Origin: JAWPMT01 sp965267435
Lineage (GTDB): Bacteria > Bacteroidota > Bacteroidia > Cytophagales > Cyclobacteriaceae
DNA: 64,000 nucleotides
Assembly: GCA_965267435.1 (NCBI GenBank)
Contig: OZ253960.1
Span: forward strand, 4,092,001 to 4,156,000
Direction: 5' to 3'
Shown: positions 52,401 to 59,803 of the stretch, in pieces
How the letters are laid out: every line of letters starts with the position of its first letter
How positions within the stretch are numbered: the first letter of the stretch is position 1
Translations under genes and position numbers: made by a program
Notes under the pieces: generated by a model
What the model was told of the DNA's origin: nothing
Database searches by the model: none
What the model saw: the letters and a program-made list of their open reading frames with translations, nothing else

Positions 52401-53803
52401 GCATTTTCGCCAAATACAGCGGGGTTCAGCGTAGCCGCAGCAGGCGTGAAGACATCCTGCACTGCCAGCTCCCCGAAGTTGCCCGCGGAGGTAACATGGA
52501 CACCACCAGCGGCTATGAATTCCTTACTCGCCTGGCCAACAACTCCATCCTGGAAAAATGGCTCCGTCAGGAAAGTGATATCGTCCACCAGAACATCATA
52601 CCCCGCACTCTGAAATGACTGAATGCCTTCCGCAAAATCGATGGGCGTTACGACACCCGTTCGAAAGCCGAGGTCCGCAGCCGGGGCTACGTCGTGAAGG
52701 ATTTGGAGCATGGCACGTCCTTCGTCAGACGCAACTCCAAAGGGGTACTCCTGCAATAGGTCAATGGTAGCGGGCAGGTCACCCTGCGGGATATCCACTT
52801 GATTTGCCGGATCATTGGGCTGGGTATTGTAGCTGTCGGATAATACGCCTACTCGGACATCGCTGCCATTGACTGGTAGGACCTGGCCATCTTTCTCGTA
52901 CTGAAATGCCTCCAGGACCTCCTGAGATCCCTGTACGACATGACCCTGGCTCGTAGTGATGCCACGATTCAGAACTGCGGGGTAAACGGGACGCACGAAG
53001 TTGACATCCTCCTCCTCGTTGAGTTCGAGGAGACGATTGATTGGGAAGAAGACGGTCACGGCATTGGACTGCAGCCCATTGAGAAAGGTAATGGTGCCCT
53101 TGTCAATGAAGTCGGATATAGCGGGATCTGGGTTATCCACCCGCCCATATTTGCTGCTTAGTAGCTGCAGGACGGTGCTTAGCTTCGATTCCAGAGGCAC
53201 GATCTCTACGAGTACCTCATTTTGGTCTTCGTGGATCTGGAAGAGTAGGTCCGGTGCCGAACCCCGATCTCCGGAACCTAAGGCTGTGAGGTCCAGACCA
53301 ATCTTGTTGTCACTCTTTCCAGACTGATTGATAACAGGGAATATAAATCCGTCGCCCTCCCGGCAATGGGATGAGTTGGCGCTTGCGGTGATCAACTTTT
53401 CTTTGCCATTGGGAAGTATGAGCTTCCACGTGACGCGGTCTTTCGATGAAAAATCTGAAGAGAACGCATAGTCATAGCTCCCAGCCTCAAAAACGTTGAG
53501 GGCATTTTCTGACGACTCCCCGTCATTGATGATGATTTGACTATCCTGTGTCGGTAGGATCACCTGTTTGTTGCCCTTGTTCTGGTAACCAAAGCGCGCT
53601 CGAAACTTGCCGTTACCAGCATATTCAATACAATCGAAGGTCGGCTCCACGTCTTGATTTTTGCGGGCTTTTCCTGGTTGGGCCAGTGATTCGAAACTCG
53701 CAAATAGGACAAGGAACGTAACAGCAAGTAGTGAACAGAGGAGCTTGGAAGCGCATTTATACCATCTGGATGTACCAGAGGTTACTAAGTAGTCAAATTT
53801 CAT
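49481..53803 (-). CDS. Large secreted subtilase-like protein with T9SS sorting domain
   Basis: 1440 residues. Signal peptide near 20-42, N-terminal domain to about 300, S8-type peptidase domain (about 310-720), then MBG-type beta domains and a C-terminal type IX secretion sorting domain (VYPNPVEHIARIRVEGG ... GLYFLTI). Catalytic Asp323 (VLSDSYN), oxyanion Asn442 (SAGNFG) and Ser665 (GTSAAAPH) are in place. The catalytic His of S8 enzymes, normally in HGT, aligns with Glu361 of DEGRAM. A Glu-Asp-Ser triad as in sedolisins is possible. Between about 975 and 1090 there are four copies of NRA(K/R)(P/A)LVN. Expected to be exported across the outer membrane by T9SS. Confidence 0.88.
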   Translation of the reverse strand: MKFDYLVTSGTSRWYKCASKLLCSLLAVTFLVLFASFESLAQPGKARKNQDVEPTFDCIEYAGNGKFRARFGYQNKGNKQVILPTQDSQIIINDGESSENALNVFEAGSYDYAFSSDFSSKDRVTWKLILPNGKEKLITASANSSHCREGDGFIFPVINQSGKSDNKIGLDLTALGSGDRGSAPDLLFQIHEDQNEVLVEIVPLESKLSTVLQLLSSKYGRVDNPDPAISDFIDKGTITFLNGLQSNAVTVFFPINRLLELNEEEDVNFVRPVYPAVLNRGITTSQGHVVQGSQEVLEAFQYEKDGQVLPVNGSDVRVGVLSDSYNTQPNDPANQVDIPQGDLPATIDLLQEYPFGVASDEGRAMLQILHDVAPAADLGFRTGVVTPIDFAEGIQSFQSAGYDVLVDDITFLTEPFFQDGVVGQASKEFIAAGGVHVTSAGNFGELAVQDVFTPAAATLNPAVFGENAVAHDFGGGDFQLSFSVCPGVYLAVLQWDEPFYSLNQLPGVATDLDVNVVDNSQNLIVGNNRISFVGDPVELIAFEATACGQANFVVSSAEGAPSGSVGFRLIIFQGPDLVLNEFNEGAPTITGQAMVEEAWTIGAAFYGGDPLSAEPFSSSGGLLPNGRDVAVDFTAPDGVNTNVLSIGADIQFDPDTQFPNFFGTSAAAPHAAGAAALFRSVIPAWYPEGPPDGDPSLNEEILSLIQQSSLAIGPESKTGAGFAQVNEAFKLIAAPTPQVETLEIIDENAETLTFRVTGRFFTEDSEINLRGEPVVDANGSPATQFVSSEELVAAIPIVGGDPPINVSTDPKTPAGSDGGVSSTLYFGDGIRELIVVKANDTQKLFGEALPTFSVAISGIPEGVDPASIGLGLTNIQYSTIATSTSSVNNYAVTPSFVVEPGIEVLEEYEFVFEIGILSILPLSVTIVAEDVTATYGESFAITLRYEYDDTNISAGERADFLTSLVEAHTSTFAENTLGVFNRARPLVNSELELLDGSSWLATQTVIENRAKPLVNEIQAIDLEPDLLTTYVDDPTLGIPNRAKALVNWESVQDGFGSIFDPIENRAKPLVNETIFQPNDKVANVDVILIVDEVEEVISGVSSMNIVTGLDVTPAGKPHLIIPGAFINEFVANLDPTFVAGLLTVTPASLMATTADAFINAGDELPEFATTFEGLAYDDTPESLFGTEGLQYVVTPDYEPERSAGIYDVEPVLSSLTNYVVNAENGTLFVNPFGPGAKKVRVYLDCVQPLRNDPSGFDFEAFFSYVNPNATPVYVPLGPENQFSGLAAFLGAPPELFVPGSEQFGIPFDGNGLTWELTSNESTKKSATSSSASSDSERCKNKDFKRVATEFTYELLSSEVDAYVVYPNPVEHIARIRVEGGNLANRQIGLVDQIGRRLLVEIVRHNDINTIEIDMSRLDNGLYFLTIGEGQGIRVFPIVKK

Positions 53804-53926
53804 GGCACCAGGGCGTTAGCTGAAATAGTAAGATATTCACAAAAGCCCACAAATAACGCCATCTATGGAATAATTATCACTCGGCGCACAAGCTCCCACG
53901 TACATTGAGGCGACAAGTTTGCTGAT

Positions 53927-54019
53927 CTATCCCAAAGGCAATTCCATCCGGAACTCCGTGCCCTCCCCAACATCTGTCTCCATTTCCAGCCTTCCCCTGT
54001 GCCCCTTGGTTACAATGTC
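53927..54019 (-). pseudogene. Remnant of a histidine kinase 3' end (1)
   Basis: The minus strand reads DIVTKGHRGRLEMETDVGEG and continues TEFRMELPLG to a stop: the last 30 residues of a kinase of the local family, without any upstream part. It lies 53 bases after the stop of the kinase at 54073, joined by a stretch that is repeated after the next kinase. It is best read as the original end of that kinase, displaced by a new 3' end. Confidence 0.65.
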
Positions 54020-54072
54020 GTCAACTGTCTGCATCACGGATTGCCACGGATTACTTGATTGCACGGATTTGA
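54020..54072. repeat. Repeat with AATCCGTG motifs after a kinase gene (copy 1)
   Basis: This segment and 56166-56218 are almost identical (one base differs) and contain several ATCCGTG/CACGGAT units. Each lies between a kinase stop codon and a displaced old kinase end. Confidence 0.75.
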
Positions 54073-56067
54073 TCATGAGCTTAGGGGTAATTCGATGGTG
54101 AATGTGGTGCCGTCCCCCCCTTGAGTATCCAGCGTCAAGTTGCCCCCATGCCCCTTTGTCACGATATCATAGCTGAGGCTGAGCCCCAGGCCTGTACCCT
54201 GCCCTGTTGGCTTTGTCGTGAAGAAGGGTTGGAAGATCTTGTCGCGGATGTCGGGAGGGATACCGGGGCCGTTGTCGGAGATCGTAATGGTTATTGAGTT
54301 ATTAAGTTTTTGAGTTTTTAGGTTTACCGTCGGACCCTCGACCTCGGATACGGCGGAGAAGGCGTTGTTCAGCAGGTTGAGGAGGACGCGGCCGATGTCC
54401 TGGGGGACGATATTGATTTCGGAGAGGTTAGGGTCGAAGTTGGTTTTGATTTCGGCATTGAAGGAAGGGTCTTTCGCGCGCAGGCCGTGGTAGGCAAGGC
54501 GTAAGTATTCGTCGGCCAGCTCGTTGATATTGGTGAGTTGCTTTTCGCCGTCGCTCCCACGGGAGTGTTGGAGCATGCTCTTGACGATCTCTTCGGCACG
54601 CTTTCCGTGGTGGGTGATCTTGCTCTCGTTGTCCCGCAGGTCATTCGCGATGGAGGTCACTTCCTCCACATTACCCTTCTTCGCTTCCTCCTCGAGCTCA
54701 TCGATCAGCTCGCGATTGACATCCGAGAAGTTGTTGACGAAGTTGAGCGGGTTCTGGATCTCGTGGGCGATGCCGGCGGTCAACTCTCCGAGAGAAGCCA
54801 TCTTTTCGGAGTGGATGAGTTGGGACTGGGTGTTCTTGAGGCGCTCGTAGGCAATTTCGGTTTTTCGCTTTGACCGTTGCTTTTGCCGTTGGCTTCTCCA
54901 AAGAAGAAATGCCAGAACCAGAAGGATGAATGAACTACCCGATAGAATATAGATTCGAAAAATCTGAATTTTTTCATCTAATTCCTGTTGACGTTGAAGT
55001 TGGTCAATGGATACGAAGTCGCTGATTGCCATTGATCTTTCCATGGCAATCAGGCTGTCCTGATAAGCTATAGCGTTTTTTGCGTAAAACATAGCTCTCG
55101 GTGGATCCTGAGATTCGTATATCGCGGACAAGAAGATGCTTACCTCAATAATGTTGGAAAAAAAGCCGCTTGACTGCGATATGTTGAGCGCCCTTCTTCC
55201 ATAGGTCACGGCCGAGTCGATATTACCACGGGACTCGTGGATCTTCGCAATTTCCAGGTGCCCATTGAAACTCAAAAATAATTCTGGGGACTGAATCGAC
55301 CTGTGGTAGTACTCGAGAGATCTTAAGGTATCACCAAGCTTGAGAAATACATCACCAAAAATGTCTTCTGAAAAGAATCCCGGATTCTCGGCATGTAAAC
55401 TAAGCGCCCTTGTAGTATAATCTCGCGCCGAATCTGGCTTACCGATTGTTGCGTAAGCCTGCGCAGTCAATGCGAGCATAATTGCCGCATTAGCTTCACG
55501 ATTAATTGTGATAAAATCCTTGTAACTTCTCTTATAAGTGTCGATTGCCTCTTGATAGGAACCGTCATGCATATAGACGTAACCCAGGTTTGCCAGTCCA
55601 TAGGCCAGCTCAAACTCATCGTTCCTCTCTTCAGCTAGTTTCACTCCTTGTAAGGCATATTGCAGAGCCTGGGGCATATTACCAATGGCTGTTTCGGTCA
55701 GAGAAAGGCTATTGAAAACCCCAGGGACCAAATCATGGTAAGCTTTCTCGTTCGCTAACTTGAGGGTAAGTCTTCCATAATAGAAGGTTGAATCGGGCCT
55801 GACCATTCTATACAGCGCACATAGCCATTTCAAAGTCTCGGCTTTTAATCTATCCTCGGAGGTATTGCGGAGAACCTGGTGCATGTAGTAGGAAGATGAA
55901 TCAATGTTCATGTAATTGTAATATGCACCGATATTGAACATGGTTCTGGCACGCGAAGAAATGTCATCTGTCGTAGCCAGACGATGATGAAGGCTATCCA
56001 GTCGGTCTGTTTGGGCAAGACCGAACTGGGAGAGAAAAACCAGCAGAACGATTGACCGATTTCTCAT
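54073..56067 (-). CDS. TPR-type sensor histidine kinase
   Basis: 664 residues: signal peptide (MRNRSIVLLVFLSQFGLAQ), TPR repeats (about 30-335), membrane segment (about 372-390), coil, HisKA (LGELTAGIAHEIQNPLNF) and HATPase (DNGPGIPPD; GTGLGLSLS), ending GTTFTIELPLSS. The last several hundred bases are nearly identical to those of the kinase at 56219, including the sequence after the stop codon, pointing to recent gene conversion or duplication. Its start codon overlaps the stop of remnant 2 (ATGA), a relic of coupling to the gene upstream. Confidence 0.92.
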   Translation of the reverse strand: MRNRSIVLLVFLSQFGLAQTDRLDSLHHRLATTDDISSRARTMFNIGAYYNYMNIDSSSYYMHQVLRNTSEDRLKAETLKWLCALYRMVRPDSTFYYGRLTLKLANEKAYHDLVPGVFNSLSLTETAIGNMPQALQYALQGVKLAEERNDEFELAYGLANLGYVYMHDGSYQEAIDTYKRSYKDFITINREANAAIMLALTAQAYATIGKPDSARDYTTRALSLHAENPGFFSEDIFGDVFLKLGDTLRSLEYYHRSIQSPELFLSFNGHLEIAKIHESRGNIDSAVTYGRRALNISQSSGFFSNIIEVSIFLSAIYESQDPPRAMFYAKNAIAYQDSLIAMERSMAISDFVSIDQLQRQQELDEKIQIFRIYILSGSSFILLVLAFLLWRSQRQKQRSKRKTEIAYERLKNTQSQLIHSEKMASLGELTAGIAHEIQNPLNFVNNFSDVNRELIDELEEEAKKGNVEEVTSIANDLRDNESKITHHGKRAEEIVKSMLQHSRGSDGEKQLTNINELADEYLRLAYHGLRAKDPSFNAEIKTNFDPNLSEINIVPQDIGRVLLNLLNNAFSAVSEVEGPTVNLKTQKLNNSITITISDNGPGIPPDIRDKIFQPFFTTKPTGQGTGLGLSLSYDIVTKGHGGNLTLDTQGGDGTTFTIELPLSS

Positions 56068-56165
56068 CTGGTATCATCAATTGGTAGAAAAATTATCAAT
56101 TTACTCTCACTTCCCTCCTCTGTCTCCATTGCCAGCCTTCCCCCATGCCCCTTTGTCACGATGTC
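56064..56165 (-). pseudogene. Remnant of a histidine kinase 3' end (2)
   Basis: The minus strand reads DIVTKGHGGRLAMETEEG and continues to a stop after FLPIDDTR, with no upstream portion. The stop overlaps the ATG of the kinase at 54073 by the ATGA pattern seen between other genes of this operon. It is probably the original end of the kinase at 56219. Confidence 0.65.
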
Positions 56166-56218
56166 GTCAACTGTCTGCATCACGGATTGCCACTGATTAC
56201 TTGATTGCACGGATTTGA
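56166..56218. repeat. Repeat with AATCCGTG motifs after a kinase gene (copy 2)
   Basis: Near-identical to 54020-54072; see that entry. Confidence 0.75.
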
Positions 56219-59200
56219 TCATGAGCTTAGGGGTAATTCGATGGTGAATGTGGTGCCATTGCCCCCATGAGCATCCAGCGTCAAGTTGCCCCCATGCCCC
56301 TTTGTCACGATATCATAGCTGAGGCTGAGCCCCAGGCCTGTACCCTGCCCTGTTGGCTTTGTCGTGAAGAAGGGTTGGAAGATCTTGTCGCGGATGTCGG
56401 GAGGGATACCGGGGCCGTTGTCGGAGATCGTAATGGTTATTGAGTTATTAAGTTTTTGAGTTTTTAGGTTTACCGTCGGACCCTCGACCTCGGATACGGC
56501 GGAGAAGGCGTTGTTCAGCAGGTTGAGGAGGACGCGGCCGATGTCCTGGGGGACGATATTGATTTCGGAGAGGTTAGGAGCATAGTCTGTTTTGATTTCG
56601 GCATTGAAGGATGGGTCCTTCGCCCGCAGACCATGGTAGGCAAGACGCACATATTCGTCGGCCAGCTCGTTGATGTTGGTGAGTTGCTTTTCGCCATCGC
56701 TCCCTCGGGAGTGTTGGAGCATGCTCTTGACGATCTCTTCGGCGCGCTTGCCGTGATGGGTGATTTTGCTCTCATTGTCCCGGAGATCTTTGGCAATGGA
56801 GGCCACTTCCTCCACATTGCCCTTCTTCGCTTCCTCCTCGAGCTCGTCGATCAGCTCGCGATTGACATCGGAGAAGTTGTTGACGAAGTTGAGTGGATTT
56901 TGGATCTCGTGGGCGATGCCGGCGGTCAACTCTCCGAGCGAGGCCATCTTTTCGGAATGGATGAGTTGGGATTGGGTGGTCTTCAGCTCTTGATAGGCTT
57001 TTTCTACCTCCTGTGCTTGGGCCAATTGTTCATCTTTGATCTTTTCCCTTTCGATGCGGATCGTGCGAGCCTTTTGAAATCGATGGACAGCTAACACTCC
57101 TCCACAAAAAATCAGGAAGTAGAAACCATACGCTCCCGCAGTTTGCCACAATGGCGGATTGATAATAATCGTGATGAAATCCCCTTCCTCGTTCCAAATG
57201 CCATCGGCATTGGACCCTTTCACCCGGAAAGTGTAAGTCCCAGGTGAGAGGTTGGTATAAGAGGCCGTTCTGGACAACGAGGGCTCTGTCCAACGATCAT
57301 CATAGCCCTCCAATCGCCAGGCGTATTGATTGGCCTCCGGCCTCAGATAGTGGAGAGCAACAAAGTCAAACGCGAGATCCTTTTGCCAATATTCGAGCTC
57401 GATTTGATCCGTGTAGTCCACTGCTTTCTGAAAGATAGTCCCATCAGGTGCAGAATAAGTGCTATCCATAATGGTCATGGATGTGATCCACACCTTCGGA
57501 GGTATAAGATTCTTCTCTTGTAGCAACTTTTTAGGAACAATTCGATGGAGGCCCTTCCTGCCACCTATCCATACCTCACCGTTGGCCCTGGAGATCGCTG
57601 CTCCCCTTGACCCGTAAAACCCATTTTTTTCATCAAAATTGGAAACTTGATGTGTCGCCATGTTGAATACGGACAACCCCTGATCTGTGGTGAGATAAAG
57701 GTTCCCGTATTCGTCAGTGGGAATGGCGCCATGAACCACATAACCACTTTGTGGCAATCCATGTTCCAAGCCAAAACCCTCATACCTCTTGGTGGAAGGT
57801 ATGATTCTCACAAGGGCACCCAGGTAGTTCCCCACCCATAAATCACCTTGCGCGTCTGAATAAAAGTTTGAATTCGCGGAAAATCCGGTTTCGTGACTTC
57901 CGTAAACTTCGAAGGAATCCGCTTTGTGTATGTACCGATGAAGGAAGTTGTCAGTCCCAACCCATAGGATGTTTGCTGAGTCCTGAGTGATCCAATGTAC
58001 TTCCCGATCCAGACCTGTCTCAAAAGGATAGTGTCTGAAGGTCTTGGTAGCTTCCAAGTATCGGAAAGGCCCTTGACCATGATGTGCTAACCAAATATTG
58101 CCCAAATGATCTTCGAATATTTGGCGGACTTCCCCCCTGAATTCGAAGAACTCGGTCTGAGTCTTTGTACCTGAATCATAGATCCAAATCCCTTTGTTTA
58201 GAATCGATACCCAGATCCTTCCTTGACTATCCTGATAAAGCGCCTTTATATGATTGGTCTCCAGCTCCTTGTGAAAGAAGCGATGGAATTTTTCTGATTG
58301 CTCGTCGAGGAGATTTAAGCCATTCTCAGTCCCAATCCAAATGTTCCCCGATTCTTCTTCTAAGATAGGCCCGACGTTATTGTCGCTGAGGGAGAATCTG
58401 TCCCCACTCGTATTGCGGTAGGTGGTGAAGCTTTGACTCGCGTCGTGATATACGGCAAGACCATTTCTGGTGGAGACCCAGAGCCTTTCCTTGCTGTCCT
58501 CAAAAAGCCCGACGATAGTGTCGCTTGGAAATGCAGAAGATGTGCTATTCGCATTGAACCTCTGAATCCGCGTCCGATGGGCGTCCTCCTTATAAAGATT
58601 GGGCCTTGAACCAAACCATCTCGTAGAGGAAAAGTCCATCACTATATGATGGAAATACTGCTGTGGATTCCCCTCGAAATTCAGTGAACCATCAAAAACA
58701 CTGAATTGAGCCTTATCCAAATCAAATCGCAAATAGGAAGGGCTCTTATTGTTATCCTCAACTCCCAGCCACAACCCTCCCCCATCCAACTCAGCGACAG
58801 GCCAGATGCCTTCTATATCGCCTTGTGTCCCAAACTGAAAGTGTTGATTCTTACTGAAGTATTCGAGACGACTGCCGGATGCCGGATCAATTCTCGTGAT
58901 AGTTCTTGGATGAACGATCCACAGAAAGCCTTCACTATCTTCAAAAGCAGCCCAATTACCATTAGGGCTGGGATCATACGGGAAATAGGAGTGCACTTTG
59001 CGCTTTAATGGATCCCAAAGAAAAACATGCTGGCGACTGCTCATAATTAGGAACTTGCCTTGTTTCCCCGGCAAAACATCCATCAAGGTATCTTTCAGTT
59101 CGGTGCCGGGTAAAGTCTCTCCTGGTTTGAGAATCACCTCAAACTGGTCCGTGGCAGGGTCCCACCTCCGCAGCGTACCACCTGAGTCTTGCGAAGCATC

Positions 59201-59803
59201 CACCGTCCAGACGGAACTGTCTGTTGGCGCCGTGGCCGTATAGAAGTTCCCTCCAAGACCTATCCGACGGCGACCCGCATTATGATTGTAGCACCTGATC
59301 TCCCCAGTCGTGGTTTGTAACCGACAGATCTTCACCTCCTCAGATTCATACTGGACGACTGAAAACCAAATATCGCCACTCACATCTTCCAAGATCAGGT
59401 TGCAAGCGATACGGAATTTTGTATTGCTCTCCGGCAATACATAAGAGATGATTTTTTGAGATTGGGGGTCATAGTTCAATATCTGCCCTCCAGTGGCGCT
59501 GCCAATCCAGATCTTCCCATCGCTTCCTTTCATGATATCCCTATGGGAGTTCAATTTTTCGTAGTTACCGGCCTTTGATGGTTTCTTCCAAGGAGTTTCG
59601 AATTGATAGCCATCAAATCGGACCATCTCCTTCTGGGTGGCTATCCAAATAAATCCATGATCATCTTGGACAATACCCTTGATAGTCTCCTCCGGCAGCC
59701 CTTCTCGAACTCCATAAGCTTGCAAGGGAATGACATCCTGGGCATAGGTTGTGTCAGCTTTAAGAAGGCAGAAAAGAATCAGTATGAAAATCGAATACCT
59801 CAT
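56219..59803 (-). CDS. Two-component propeller sensor histidine kinase
   Basis: 1194 residues: signal peptide (1-21), two beta-propellers built from Reg_prop repeats (blades such as GFIWIATQKEMVRFDG, GNIWIGTENGLNLLD and GRIWVSILNKGIWIYD; about 25-770), a Y_Y_Y domain (about 795-870), a membrane segment (about 885-905), coil, HisKA and HATPase of the shared local type. The domain order is that of hybrid two-component sensors for polysaccharide use, but the receiver and AraC output domains are missing, so a separate regulator must take the signal. It overlaps the gene upstream by four bases (59800-59803). Confidence 0.92.
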   Translation of the reverse strand: MRYSIFILILFCLLKADTTYAQDVIPLQAYGVREGLPEETIKGIVQDDHGFIWIATQKEMVRFDGYQFETPWKKPSKAGNYEKLNSHRDIMKGSDGKIWIGSATGGQILNYDPQSQKIISYVLPESNTKFRIACNLILEDVSGDIWFSVVQYESEEVKICRLQTTTGEIRCYNHNAGRRRIGLGGNFYTATAPTDSSVWTVDASQDSGGTLRRWDPATDQFEVILKPGETLPGTELKDTLMDVLPGKQGKFLIMSSRQHVFLWDPLKRKVHSYFPYDPSPNGNWAAFEDSEGFLWIVHPRTITRIDPASGSRLEYFSKNQHFQFGTQGDIEGIWPVAELDGGGLWLGVEDNNKSPSYLRFDLDKAQFSVFDGSLNFEGNPQQYFHHIVMDFSSTRWFGSRPNLYKEDAHRTRIQRFNANSTSSAFPSDTIVGLFEDSKERLWVSTRNGLAVYHDASQSFTTYRNTSGDRFSLSDNNVGPILEEESGNIWIGTENGLNLLDEQSEKFHRFFHKELETNHIKALYQDSQGRIWVSILNKGIWIYDSGTKTQTEFFEFRGEVRQIFEDHLGNIWLAHHGQGPFRYLEATKTFRHYPFETGLDREVHWITQDSANILWVGTDNFLHRYIHKADSFEVYGSHETGFSANSNFYSDAQGDLWVGNYLGALVRIIPSTKRYEGFGLEHGLPQSGYVVHGAIPTDEYGNLYLTTDQGLSVFNMATHQVSNFDEKNGFYGSRGAAISRANGEVWIGGRKGLHRIVPKKLLQEKNLIPPKVWITSMTIMDSTYSAPDGTIFQKAVDYTDQIELEYWQKDLAFDFVALHYLRPEANQYAWRLEGYDDRWTEPSLSRTASYTNLSPGTYTFRVKGSNADGIWNEEGDFITIIINPPLWQTAGAYGFYFLIFCGGVLAVHRFQKARTIRIEREKIKDEQLAQAQEVEKAYQELKTTQSQLIHSEKMASLGELTAGIAHEIQNPLNFVNNFSDVNRELIDELEEEAKKGNVEEVASIAKDLRDNESKITHHGKRAEEIVKSMLQHSRGSDGEKQLTNINELADEYVRLAYHGLRAKDPSFNAEIKTDYAPNLSEINIVPQDIGRVLLNLLNNAFSAVSEVEGPTVNLKTQKLNNSITITISDNGPGIPPDIRDKIFQPFFTTKPTGQGTGLGLSLSYDIVTKGHGGNLTLDAHGGNGTTFTIELPLSS

